Positions 9,701-17,540 of a stretch of 64,000 nucleotides of DNA are shown piece by piece. Below the pieces are notes generated by a model. That model made no database searches. It saw only the letters and a list, made by a program, of their open reading frames with translations, and had not been told where the DNA came from. Numbering within the stretch: position 1 is the stretch's first letter; each line of letters starts with the position of its first letter. A program made the position numbers and the translations under genes. Origin of the DNA: Verrucomicrobium sp. GAS474 (GTDB lineage: Bacteria > Verrucomicrobiota > Verrucomicrobiia > Methylacidiphilales > GAS474); contig NZ_LT629781.1 in assembly GCF_900105685.1 (NCBI RefSeq), positions 2,046,001 to 2,110,000 on the forward strand, read 5' to 3'.

Positions 9701-10554
9701 CGATGTTCGGCTCCCTCCCGACGGGTGTCTTCGGCGGGAAGGCCTGGCAGACGCTTCTCTTCCGCCCGGGTCCGGCGAACCATCCCGGCCTGGGCGTGCC
9801 CGTCGCCGGACCTCCCTACACGGTTCCACCGGACCATCTCCTCCTCGATCTCTTCACGATGCCGGTCGTCGAGCCCTACCCGATCAGCGACCATCTCTCG
9901 ACGGCGGGCCGGGTTAACATGAACTACCAGATCGTTCCCTTCACTTACGTGAACCGGGACACGGCGGTGCGCGCCGCGCTGAAGGCGCAGAAGCTCCTCG
10001 CGATCCCGAGCACCGCGGCACAGACCTACAAGTATCCCGGCGTGATGGGCGGGGGCGGACCGACGAATGCCAGCCAGTATCGGATGACCCTCAACGCCGA
10101 CGCGACCCTGCTCCAGTTCCTGGCCCGCTTCGGTGCCGGGGACCTCTTCCGCTCGGCCTCGGAGATCTGCTCCGTCGACCTCGTCCCGAGCGATGGCCCC
10201 TCGAACCCGACCCGCGCCTCGATGGACGCCTATTGGTCGGCTCGCGCTCTCACCGGGGACAACTCGCGAGAGCGGCCCTACGCGAACCTCTATCCGCTCC
10301 TCACGACGAAATCGAACACCTTCACCGTCTACGTCCGCGTCCAGGCGCTGAAGAAGGCGGGGAACTCCGACCCGACGGTCTGGCGCGAGGGGACCGATCT
10401 CGTCACCGACGAGTACCGGGGATCGACAGTCGTCGAGCGCTATGTCGACCCGAACGACTCGAGTCTGCCCGACTTCGCCGACACCTCAACGAACACCCCC
10501 TTGAGCCGGTTCTACAAGATCCGGCTCTACAACCCGAAGTCGTTCTCTCCATGA
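6772..10554 (+). CDS. Verru_Chthon cassette protein A-like large exported protein
   Basis: A 1260-residue protein, the large member of the cassette. The ATG at 6772 gives a leader with RRRRG followed by FSLVIVLGSLILMAGLVVVF. This is a prepilin-like segment but with Val instead of Glu at +5, as in the GspK class that caps pseudopili. The remainder is a long, Thr/Ser/Gly-rich extracytoplasmic region without recognisable catalytic motifs. The segment FWTDDETCKVNVNTASEG near residue 245 recalls the GspK-type pattern in which N-N-T/E-A residues follow a short strand, so it may be a much enlarged GspK-like tip protein. That is an inference from the N-terminus and operon position. The stop codon overlaps the start of gene D (ATGA). 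Confidence 0.78.
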   Translation: MRTPIHLRRRRGFSLVIVLGSLILMAGLVVVFLGRVTTELHASKTYAQGSYSRLLAQSALNVVVSQITAGTKGVAPDGGTLAWASQPGMIRTYDAAGAPRQYFKLYSSASLAGDGAFDPSGDAVPAKWYQQPALWTDLNQPVQINGASRYPILDGNSLTLKATGVDGTKGLTYDDGSGQAAVSGFYVSAATPTATGSGSNPVPMPVRWLYVLADGTLVSPKGTSSSLATIPGATAANPVVGRIAFWTDDETCKVNVNTASEGSSWDSPRVATKEDFNLALYQPARNEFQRYPGHPAGVALSSVFTGLSSDPKFPEDFYPVTPRVAAGGSKGGTVAPSASLSTRTSRLYATPEDLMFQPSLSGGTRATNAALLQGKAAAQWAPAALARSRFFVTAVSRAPDVNLFNLPRVSIWPVTLNASGTPTVTPFDVRAAFAATMRTDLKVPYRYYFERQNANDPNVDLPTASSTGGLGRNRMLLEYLRRLTSAQIPGFGGSFAAKYVASNPSGGGGIERDQILTEIFDYIRCTNLRDSTLWTGTSGAAATNWTGAYSQIIVPSTDTLNYSRLAGLGQVVPIEDTTTGTRGFGRFPTVAGAYLQFIGVANSATTGVTPAVAAGNLRIQAGFFLQMFDPSQGVPTNRPWFGVKVSGLGSFQWNGNAMGFPAAGDVGYPMHTNASLSSLAYYGGAVDPRIFFYGRGAATATQYPLVSGTIDLPISTGSFPFQGGDVTVEVYSLDASGNSSTVQTVTMNFPAATFPLPSAVAPSSITPTGSTTAYDFRSFYDVVSGSATTKGRFSADSPLLPVSKTDVVRSVVPAAGDPRLIAAMKKAPASLFTSFASYSDKTMPFAFNARAGIGYPFYGSSMGGLVSSVSYPGTTAFAGTYYKQNDPAITATGGLYFIIPKDPQVLSQASVTQTGGVAADWDNGLANLSDGPYINKPDEGDVGNTTYKPYFQLDYTGTWTLPGSTYFSPNRIVPSAAMFGSLPTGVFGGKAWQTLLFRPGPANHPGLGVPVAGPPYTVPPDHLLLDLFTMPVVEPYPISDHLSTAGRVNMNYQIVPFTYVNRDTAVRAALKAQKLLAIPSTAAQTYKYPGVMGGGGPTNASQYRMTLNADATLLQFLARFGAGDLFRSASEICSVDLVPSDGPSNPTRASMDAYWSARALTGDNSRERPYANLYPLLTTKSNTFTVYVRVQALKKAGNSDPTVWREGTDLVTDEYRGSTVVERYVDPNDSSLPDFADTSTNTPLSRFYKIRLYNPKSFSP

Positions 10555-11189
10555 AGGCGGCGCATCCTTATGGGCGTCGAGCGTTCAGCCTCATCGAGCT
10601 GCTTCTTGCCCTCGCCATCATCTCCGTTCTGATCTCGCTGCCGATGATCGCCGTCCATTCCAGCGCGCGGAGCGTCGGCCTCACCGCCGCGGGCGAAATG
10701 GTAGCCGATCAGTTCAACCAGGCTCGCCAGACTGCCGTCGCGCGGAACCGGCCGGTGGAGGTCCGGATCTACAAGCTCCCCGCCTACGACGCCGGGAGGG
10801 GGGAGATCGAGCCCCGGGTCTTTCGCGCGCTCCAGGCTTTCGTGATCGATGATTCCGGGGACGTCCCCATCGCGCCGCCCTGCTACTTCTCCGCCCCCGT
10901 TGTCTGCTCCTCGCAGGAGGAGGAATCGGGGCTGCTGCGGCTGAAGGAAAAAGATCCTCCCACGGGCGCCCCGAAGTTGGGAAACCTCGGCCTCCATTAC
11001 CGCTATATCTCCTTCCAGTTCCGTCCGAACGGCTACGCCGCCACCTCGGACGACGAGGAGACCCTCACGATCGCGAATTCCTTCGTCACGCTGGTCCTCG
11101 GCGGCGATCGCACGCTCTCCGGCGGAGGCGATTACGCCATGATCCACCTCGATCCGATCACGGGCCGGACGCGGATCTATCGGCCCTAG
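10551..11189 (+). CDS. Verru_Chthon cassette protein D-like pseudopilin
   Basis: A 212-residue prepilin-like protein starting at the ATG that overlaps the stop of gene A, which implies translational coupling. The leader MKAAHPYGRRA precedes FSLIELLLALAIISVLISLP. Glu is at +5, but the residue before Phe is Ala, as in gene B. The mature part (AAGEMVADQFNQARQTAVARN) has the GspH-like pattern of a helix ending in an arginine-rich turn before a beta domain. It ends the cassette; the next gene is convergent. The family corresponds to Verru_Chthon cassette protein D. Confidence 0.78.
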   Translation: MKAAHPYGRRAFSLIELLLALAIISVLISLPMIAVHSSARSVGLTAAGEMVADQFNQARQTAVARNRPVEVRIYKLPAYDAGRGEIEPRVFRALQAFVIDDSGDVPIAPPCYFSAPVVCSSQEEESGLLRLKEKDPPTGAPKLGNLGLHYRYISFQFRPNGYAATSDDEETLTIANSFVTLVLGGDRTLSGGGDYAMIHLDPITGRTRIYRP

Positions 11190-11202
11190 GCGTGGAGTTG
11201 TC

Positions 11203-14025
11203 TTACTGGTTGAAGACCGCCCGGCCCCACCCTTTCCGCTCGGCCGAGTTCTTGTCCGTGCCGTTCCACATGAACTGGCGCTTCCGCGTCTTGCCGTCCT
11301 CCGAGTCGTCGATGCCCAGGTCGAACAGGGCCTCGTCACCCTGCTTCGGCGTGAAACCGAGGACGGAAAAGGGAATCGCGGCCTCGAGGATGTAGCCCTG
11401 GCCGTTCACGTTGGGCAGGACGGTCATGGGTATCGCGGGCTGCGGATCGCGCCCGGGGGCCAGGGAGCGGGGCTGGGTGCCGTCCGTATTGGCGGCGAGG
11501 AGGAACTGCCGATCGGAGGCCAGGGGCGCGCCCGGCTCGTTGAGCTGCGTGGGACCGAGGAAGAGCTCGACGCAATCTCCCTGCCAGAAGCGGGCGACGT
11601 CCTTCTGGGCCTTCATCGGCGTCGGATCGACGACGTTCACCAGGAGGTAGAGGTTGGCGTCGTCCCAGCAGACCTTGAACGTGGCATCGACGCCGCCGTC
11701 GTCGGCCCCCTGGACGAGACGCCGCCCGAGGCCTTCCGCCGGCGTGCCGGGCCAGTTCTCCGCGCCGCCGTCGAGCTTGATCGGGCCGAGGGCGCGGGGA
11801 ACCTTGACGATCTTGTTGCCGCCCTTCGCCATCTGGAACCGGGGATTGTCGTAGACGAACGGCTTCCGCTCCCCGAGGAGGACCGGGTAGATCTCGTGGT
11901 TCGTCTTCGCCATCTCGGCGATCATCTCCTTCCACGGGCGGTCGGCGACGGAGAAGAGTCCGATGTTGCCATTCTCCCCGTTGTACTTCGAGAACCAGCG
12001 CCCCGTGAGGGGCTGGTCGACGAGGGAGAACCACTCGATGCCGACGATGTAGCCGGTGGCGGCGGCCTGCTCGACGTAGTTGCGGTAGGCGAGGCCGCGC
12101 TCGACCTGGCTTCCCACGTCCTTCGCGCCGCCCGGCAGGCCGGAGTCCTTCGGCGAGTCCCAATGGAATTCGCTCAGGAACATCGGCTTCCCTCCGGCCC
12201 ATTTGTCGATCTGGTTGAGGAAATCGGTGTCGAGGACGTAGGTATAATAGTTGAAGGAGATGACGTCGAGGTACTTGCCCATGGCGCGGCAGAGAACCTC
12301 GTTGTTGATCGTCCCATGCTGGAGACGATTCCCGATGAGCATGTGGTTCGGATCGTACTGGCGGGCGGTGGAGCTCATCCAGCCGAAGTAGGCGTCGAAG
12401 TAGAGCTCCATGTAGGCCTTCATGTCGGCGTTCGCCTGGGGGGTCGAGACGGCGAGAGCCTGGTCGGCCAGCTCGTCGAACGTCTTCGCGGGGAGGTTCC
12501 AGGCGGCGGAGAAAGCCTCGACCGTCCCGTATTTCGTGCGAAGCATCTCGACGAGGCGCCGCTTGCAGGCGTTCTGGCTTCCCTTGAGGGTCGGGATCAC
12601 CCGGGGCAGGTCCTCGTAAAGGGGTTCGTTCTCCAGGTAGTAGCCGATGAGGAGCGGATCGGCGGCCTTCGCCGGAAGGGCCTCGGCGCAGAGCTTGTCG
12701 AACTTGGCGCGGGTCTCCTCGTCGAAGGGGTCGGGGATATGGGCCGTGCCCGGAATGCTCCGCAGCCCCTTGTTCGGCAGGCCCGAAACATAGGGGAAGG
12801 AAAGCTCCGCATGGGCCGGAGTGAAGGGGCTGAACGCGCCGCCCGAGTTGAAGCCGAACTGGCGGACGCGCCCGATCATACGCCGCGCGAAGTCGGCGTC
12901 CTCGACCGGCTTCCCGTATTTGCGGATCAGATTGGCCGAATGGAAGGAGAAGTTGTCGACCTCGTTGCCGTTGTGGAAAGCGCTCTGGTAGGGACCTTGG
13001 AGCGGCGGAAGCCATTCGTAGATCTCGCGGCGGCCCCCGACGTAGGTGTAATCGTGCGGCAGGAAGCTGCAGACGCCGAGGTGGAAGAAGGCGTTGCCGT
13101 CGGGATCGGCGAGGAACCATTTCCCGTTCTTCTGCTCCACGTGGAAGAAGCCGGTCTTCTTCAGACCGAACTTCTCCTGGCTGCCGGGCAGGCCCCCGAA
13201 GCGGTCGAGGGCGGGAGGCTTGAAGGAGGCATAATAAGCCTCGTCGGCGGCGATGTCGGCCTTGAGCTCGTCCTCCGACTTCAGCTTCCCGGGCCAGTCG
13301 AAGCGGGTGTTCTGGCCGAACGCGTCGACCTGCTTCGCCGGGGCGGTGGGCTTCGCCGCTCCGGGACCGTCGGCGGGCCGGACGGTGACGGTCAGGGGGG
13401 TGTTGGGATTCGGGAAGAAATTCCAACGCCACGCGAAGACCTTCCATCCCCAGGCCCGGTTGTCGGTCAGCTGGTTGTAGGCCGAAGAGGAGAAGGAGAG
13501 CGTGAGGCCGATCCCATCGCCCTGACGGAGGGTGAAGGAACCGGCCTGGCCCTGGTAAAGATGGGGCTTCTCGCCCTGTTCCGGAGGGAAGGGCGCCGCG
13601 GAGGCGTCGTCGAATCGCCACGTTCCGCCGTTGGTGAAATTGAAGCTGACGAGACTCAGGACGGAGGCCTGCTTTACCTCGGCGGGAAGGTTCGAGAAGG
13701 CGTAGCGGAGGGTGTGTTCGGGGGTGACGGAGATCTGGAGCGTGATGCCTCCCTCGTACTTGAGGAGCGCCTCGCCTCCCGAAGGGGCCGTTTCGAGGAG
13801 CTTGCGGATTTCCTTTCCGGCACCGTCGCAAAGCTTCGGATAATCGAGGCGGAACTGCAGCGTCCCGCCGCCGTCGACGAGCACGCCCTGATCTTGGGGC
13901 GTGATCGTCTGCGCGACGAAACCAAGGCCGGGAGCGGCGCAGAGCAGGAGGGAGAGAATCAACCGTCGCGCGCGACGAAAGGGCAAAGGGAAAGAACGAA
14001 GGCAGGGCATGTCGCGTTCCATCAT
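11203..14025 (-). CDS. Clan GH-A glycoside hydrolase (GH50/agarase-like) with C-terminal CBM9-like domain
   Basis: A 940-residue secreted glycosidase. It has an N-terminal signal peptide (LILSLLLCAAPGLG) and a beta-rich N-terminal domain to about residue 285. The TIM barrel that follows begins with GFFHVEQKNGKWFLADPDGN, the entry typical of beta-agarase-type families. The acid/base is probably Glu467 in ENEPL and the nucleophile Glu619 in LSEFHWDS, both at the ends of strands 4 and 7 as in clan GH-A. Residues from about 755 to the end form a domain like carbohydrate-binding module 9 (CWDDANLYLLVNVVDPTP and DCVELFLGP). Start codons at 14025, 14022 and 14010 are all possible. The exact substrate, whether agar, porphyran or another galactan, cannot be read from sequence. 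The gene is divergent from the GH26-like gene. Confidence 0.82.
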   Translation of the reverse strand: MMERDMPCLRSFPLPFRRARRLILSLLLCAAPGLGFVAQTITPQDQGVLVDGGGTLQFRLDYPKLCDGAGKEIRKLLETAPSGGEALLKYEGGITLQISVTPEHTLRYAFSNLPAEVKQASVLSLVSFNFTNGGTWRFDDASAAPFPPEQGEKPHLYQGQAGSFTLRQGDGIGLTLSFSSSAYNQLTDNRAWGWKVFAWRWNFFPNPNTPLTVTVRPADGPGAAKPTAPAKQVDAFGQNTRFDWPGKLKSEDELKADIAADEAYYASFKPPALDRFGGLPGSQEKFGLKKTGFFHVEQKNGKWFLADPDGNAFFHLGVCSFLPHDYTYVGGRREIYEWLPPLQGPYQSAFHNGNEVDNFSFHSANLIRKYGKPVEDADFARRMIGRVRQFGFNSGGAFSPFTPAHAELSFPYVSGLPNKGLRSIPGTAHIPDPFDEETRAKFDKLCAEALPAKAADPLLIGYYLENEPLYEDLPRVIPTLKGSQNACKRRLVEMLRTKYGTVEAFSAAWNLPAKTFDELADQALAVSTPQANADMKAYMELYFDAYFGWMSSTARQYDPNHMLIGNRLQHGTINNEVLCRAMGKYLDVISFNYYTYVLDTDFLNQIDKWAGGKPMFLSEFHWDSPKDSGLPGGAKDVGSQVERGLAYRNYVEQAAATGYIVGIEWFSLVDQPLTGRWFSKYNGENGNIGLFSVADRPWKEMIAEMAKTNHEIYPVLLGERKPFVYDNPRFQMAKGGNKIVKVPRALGPIKLDGGAENWPGTPAEGLGRRLVQGADDGGVDATFKVCWDDANLYLLVNVVDPTPMKAQKDVARFWQGDCVELFLGPTQLNEPGAPLASDRQFLLAANTDGTQPRSLAPGRDPQPAIPMTVLPNVNGQGYILEAAIPFSVLGFTPKQGDEALFDLGIDDSEDGKTRKRQFMWNGTDKNSAERKGWGRAVFNQ

Positions 14026-14064
14026 CGGGGCGGGAAAGGATTCGGCGACGCCTTTGTCGTTGAG

Positions 14065-14099
14065 CAGTTGACCGGCGCGTTGTCAGGCAGGGTTAACTG
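14065..14099. promoter_or_regulatory. Candidate operator region between divergent hydrolase genes
   Basis: CAGTTGACC at 14065-14073 and GGTTAACTG at 14091-14099 lie between the GH50-like and GH26-like genes. The second is the reverse complement of CAGTTAACC and matches the core seen near the LacI gene at 3.4 kb. The two divergent hydrolases could share this control region. Only similarity of short cores supports it. Confidence 0.3.
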
Positions 14100-14154
14100 G
14101 TAGATAGGGCTGCGATTGCCGCCTTCCTTCCGCCATCTTATGATTTTCGAGCAC

Positions 14155-15300
14155 ATGAACAAGCTTCCCCTCGTCCTTGCCCTTGCGGCATGGACGGCTT
14201 CCCTCGCCCTTTCCTCGGCTGCCGTCTTCGAGCAGCTCGGCGTCTTCGTCGGCAACCCCAATCCGGCCAATCCCGCCGCCCAGGCAGGATTCGATGCCCG
14301 CTACACCACCTTCATCCAATCGATGGGGCAGGAGCCCCGCTACACCGACGTCTTCGTCGATTACACCCAGCCCATTGCCGCCTGGCCCGGCAACGCCGGA
14401 TGGGGGTCCGGCGTGATGAAAGGCTCGGCCCAGGCCAACCTCATTCCCGTCGTCAGCATCGGCCTGGCCGATTCCTCCGTTTACGATCACGGGAAGCGGA
14501 ACGGAGACCGTGCCACCGCCATGATGAACGCCATCGGAGACGGCCAATACGACGACGTCTACAACAGCATCATCGAAGCCTTCAAGAAGCGCGGCTACAC
14601 CTCCATGTACTTCAGGATCGGCTGGGAAATGAATGGCGGCTGGGAACCCTGGTACGCCACGGGCAACGCCGCCTCGGCGGCCGCCTACGTTCATGCTTTC
14701 CAGCGCGTCGCCTCTTTGGCCCACCACGCCGCAGGCATCACCATCAAAACGGTCTGGTGCCCCTGTTTCCTCCAATGGAACGGCGTCGATCCGACGAGCA
14801 CCTACGCCGGCGACGACTCGGTCGACGTCGTCGGACCCGACATGTACAGCCCCGTATGGTGCGCCCAGCCCTACGACTGGACGAATCACTCTCCTTCTCC
14901 CAGCATCGCAGCCTGGGCCGCGAATCCCGCCAACCGGGAGCACTACTGGGACTATCCTTCCGGCACCCAATGGAAGCCGACCTCCGGATGGGGCCTCCCT
15001 GCCGCCCTCGCCTTCTGCAAGGAACACAAAAAGCCCTTCGCCCTATCCGAGACCGGCACGGGCGGCGACGACAAGAACAAAGGTCCCATCGACGACGACG
15101 CCTTTCCCGCCTATCTCGGCAAACGCCTCTCCGCCGCCGTCGCCGACGGCATTGCGATCGAATACATCATCATCTGGAACCTCAATCCGAGTGATGGCGC
15201 CTGGCTGTTCACCGATGGCAAAAAACCGAAGGCTGAAATCGCATGGAGAGAGTTCGTCAAGACCATGGCCGAGGCCCTCGCCACCCACGGCAAGTCTTGA
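14155..15300 (+). CDS. GH26-like glycoside hydrolase, secreted
   Basis: A 381-residue exported glycosidase. The ATG at 14155 gives a clear signal peptide (MNKLPLVLALAAWTASLALS); in-frame TTG and ATG codons upstream at 14116 and 14140 would place extra residues ahead of it. The motif FRIGWEMNGGWEPW (acid/base Glu158) and SETGTGG (nucleophile Glu299) have the spacing and context of family GH26, which includes beta-mannanases and related endo-glucanases; DVVGPDMYS at 225-232 is also typical. The substrate is not certain. It is transcribed away from the GH50-like gene across an intergenic region with GTTAAC cores. Confidence 0.82.
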   Translation: MNKLPLVLALAAWTASLALSSAAVFEQLGVFVGNPNPANPAAQAGFDARYTTFIQSMGQEPRYTDVFVDYTQPIAAWPGNAGWGSGVMKGSAQANLIPVVSIGLADSSVYDHGKRNGDRATAMMNAIGDGQYDDVYNSIIEAFKKRGYTSMYFRIGWEMNGGWEPWYATGNAASAAAYVHAFQRVASLAHHAAGITIKTVWCPCFLQWNGVDPTSTYAGDDSVDVVGPDMYSPVWCAQPYDWTNHSPSPSIAAWAANPANREHYWDYPSGTQWKPTSGWGLPAALAFCKEHKKPFALSETGTGGDDKNKGPIDDDAFPAYLGKRLSAAVADGIAIEYIIIWNLNPSDGAWLFTDGKKPKAEIAWREFVKTMAEALATHGKS

Positions 15301-15698
15301 TCTGAAGGAAGGGAAAGGAGAAGTTTCGCTGCGGCCGCGAAAGCTCTGGTATACTTGAGAACGTTTGCTCGAGGAGGAACTGCTTGGTTAAGCGGTGAGA
15401 AGCTTCAGGAATAGCGTTCAGACCCAGTCGTCAAGTCCTCTTCGGCCATCTATAAGGAAGCCAGTCTCCGCCAGTTCCCTTGATTTTAAAGGTTGATAAA
15501 TACTGAATTTCGATATCCAATTTGAACTGGGTACAGACCCTGTACAGGTGGATGTAATCTGCACGTGTTAGACGACGCAAGAGGGGCTTCGCCCCTCCTG
15601 GACCTCCCCGTCAGATGGGGCTGAACTGTTCTAGCCGTACCGCATTAGGCTGTCCGCTTCGGGGAGGAACGACGCTTCCAAAGGCTTTAAGAGCCGGG
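15301..15698. other. Intergenic region with partial repeat copy A
   Basis: No gene was found in this 398-base region. Its middle (15381-15530) is relatively AT-rich and without clear signal. From 15537 it contains a partial copy of the repeat also found near 20.5 and 33.0 kb. Bases 15537-15562 match 20545-20570 at 25 of 26 positions, followed after a divergent spacer by the hairpin GAGGGGC-TTC-GCCCCTC at 15581-15597. Past about 15610 similarity to the other copies fades. Confidence 0.7.
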
Positions 15699-16469
15699 CT
15701 ATCCCACCAAGTTCGCCTTAATATACTGGAAGCTGAGCCGGATCGAATCAAACGGATCGCCCGCGCAGCTGTCCTGCTCGACGATGAACCACTCGCAGCC
15801 GGAGGCCTCGGCGGCGGCGACGATCTCGGGCCAGTTCAGGTTGCCCTTGCCGATCTCGGCGAAGACCGGCTTGTCCGCGGTCGTGAAGGCGTAGTCCTTC
15901 ATGTGGAGGAGGGGGAGGCGGCCCTTCAGCTTCCGGCACCATGCGGCGGGATTGCCGCCGCCGTACTGGATCCAATAGGTGTCGATCTCGGCGAGAAGGT
16001 TTTGCGGGTCGGTCTGCGCGTAGAGGTAGTCGAGGGCGGTCTTCCCCGCAAAGGGGATCAGCTCGATGGCGTGATTGTGGTAGGTCAGCACCTGGCCCGC
16101 GGCGCGGAGGGCGGCCCCGGCCCGGTCGAGGTCGGCCGCCAGGCGGTCGAGGTGATCGGGCTGCGTCCAGTCGACCCCTGCCGGAAAGGGATAGGCGGTG
16201 TATTTGCAGTTCAGCTTGCGGAGTCGATCGACGATCTTCGCGGGCTCGGCCCGGATGAGGTCGCCGTTCTCGTGAGTGGCGCAGCAGACGAGGCCGTTTT
16301 TCTCCAGCAGCGCGTTCAATTCCTCCTCGGCGATCGGTCCCATGCCGCTGACCTGGACGGCTTGGTAGCCGATGGCGGCGACTTTCCGCAGGGTCTCGGC
16401 GATGTCGGCGGGGGTCTTGAGGAAATCGCGGAGCGTGTAGAGCTGGACGGCGACCTGGGAAAGTTTCAT
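15699..16469 (-). CDS. Sugar phosphate isomerase/epimerase family protein (xylose isomerase-like TIM barrel)
   Basis: A 256-residue cytoplasmic protein of the AP endonuclease 2/xylose isomerase-like TIM barrel superfamily. It starts MKLSQVAVQLYTLRD, the usual entry of this group. Probable metal ligands are Glu in LAEIDTYW, His in LLHMKDY and Glu near the C-terminus in FIVEQD, with a further His in TYHNHA. Members interconvert or epimerise sugars and cyclitols; the substrate here is unknown. The surrounding hydrolases and the CE7 esterase gene, divergent by about 105 bases, suggest a role in using released sugars. Confidence 0.85.
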   Translation of the reverse strand: MKLSQVAVQLYTLRDFLKTPADIAETLRKVAAIGYQAVQVSGMGPIAEEELNALLEKNGLVCCATHENGDLIRAEPAKIVDRLRKLNCKYTAYPFPAGVDWTQPDHLDRLAADLDRAGAALRAAGQVLTYHNHAIELIPFAGKTALDYLYAQTDPQNLLAEIDTYWIQYGGGNPAAWCRKLKGRLPLLHMKDYAFTTADKPVFAEIGKGNLNWPEIVAAAEASGCEWFIVEQDSCAGDPFDSIRLSFQYIKANLVG

Positions 16470-16574
16470 AGGGTTGGGAAGATGCCTCAGGATGCCATTT
16501 TTCCGGGCTTTCTTATAGGCATTCTTTAGGCGTTAAATGGTAGTTTTGGCGCATCCATCCATCCTTCCTTTCCC

Positions 16575-17519
16575 ATGCCTTTCACCCACTCCTTTTCCTT
16601 CGACCCGGCCTACGGTTACGACGAGGCGGCCCTGCGACGCGTTCCCGCCCCCGAGGGGCCGGGCGATTTCGACCCGTTCTGGCGGGCGACGCGGGAGGAG
16701 GCGCTGGCGGTGCCGCTGCGGATCGAGCGGCGGGCGGTGGCGAGTCCCGATCCCGCTTACGCCGTCGAGGAGGTCCATTTCGATTCCCTCGGCGGGGTGC
16801 GGATCGGGGCGTGGCTCTCGGTGCCGAGGGCGGTGCCGATCGAGCGGGCCGCCGTCGTCGGCCACGGCTATGGCGGACGGGACGAGCCCGCGTTCCGGCC
16901 CGCCGCGATCGCCCTCGCGGTCTGCGTCCGGGGCTTCGGCCTCTCGCGGAGCGGGGCGATCCCGGGGGAGGCGATGCGCCACGTCCTCCACGGGATCGAG
17001 ACGCGGGAGGGCTACGTGCTGCGCGGCTGCGTCGCCGACCTCTGGGCGGGGGCCTCGGTCTTGGAGGCGCTCTTTCCCAGGCTGAAGGGACGGATCGATT
17101 ACGACGGTTCGAGTTTCGGCGGCGGTCTCGGGGCGCTCGCCCTGCCGTGGGAACCGCGCTGGAGCCGCGCCCACCTCGACGTCCCGACCTTCGGCAATCA
17201 TCCCCTCCGCGTGACCCTCCACTGCGAGGGGAGCGGCCTGGCGGTGCGCGCCCGGTGGAAGCAGGATCCGGCGGTGCTCGACGTGCTCGGTTACTTCGAT
17301 GCGGCGACGGCGGCGAAGAGAATCGCGGTCCCGACGGTCGTCTCGGCGGCGTGCTTCGATCCGGCGGTGCCGCCTCCCGGCCAGTTCGCGGTCGCCAATG
17401 CGGTCCCGGCGGAGGTGGGGGAGGTCTTCGTCCGCGAGGCGGGCCATTACGACCATCCCGGCTTCGCCGCCGAGGAGGCGCGGCTGGCCGGGAGGCTCAG
17501 CCGTCTTTGGAAGCGGTGA
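16575..17519 (+). CDS. Acetylxylan esterase/cephalosporin-C deacetylase family (CE7)
   Basis: A 314-residue alpha/beta hydrolase that removes acetyl groups from short xylo-oligosaccharides and related esters. The nucleophile elbow is GSSFGG (Ser180), the acid is probably Asp262 in CFDPAVPP and the base His291 in AGHYDHPG, all in the order seen in CE7. The characteristic N-terminal segment GDFDPFWRATREEA (residues 30-43) and the strand RAAVVGHGYGG are present. The nucleophile motif has GSSFGG where most family members have GGSQGG. No signal peptide, which is normal for CE7, so it acts on imported oligomers. The gene begins a short plus-strand transcript divergent from the sugar isomerase. Confidence 0.87.
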   Translation: MPFTHSFSFDPAYGYDEAALRRVPAPEGPGDFDPFWRATREEALAVPLRIERRAVASPDPAYAVEEVHFDSLGGVRIGAWLSVPRAVPIERAAVVGHGYGGRDEPAFRPAAIALAVCVRGFGLSRSGAIPGEAMRHVLHGIETREGYVLRGCVADLWAGASVLEALFPRLKGRIDYDGSSFGGGLGALALPWEPRWSRAHLDVPTFGNHPLRVTLHCEGSGLAVRARWKQDPAVLDVLGYFDAATAAKRIAVPTVVSAACFDPAVPPPGQFAVANAVPAEVGEVFVREAGHYDHPGFAAEEARLAGRLSRLWKR

Positions 17520-17540
17520 GGGCTCGGTCCCTCCCGGAGC

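Noticed and set aside
15301-15698. Possible tRNA or small RNA gene
   Set aside because: No cloverleaf or anticodon arm could be found; the only clear structure is the short repeat hairpin.
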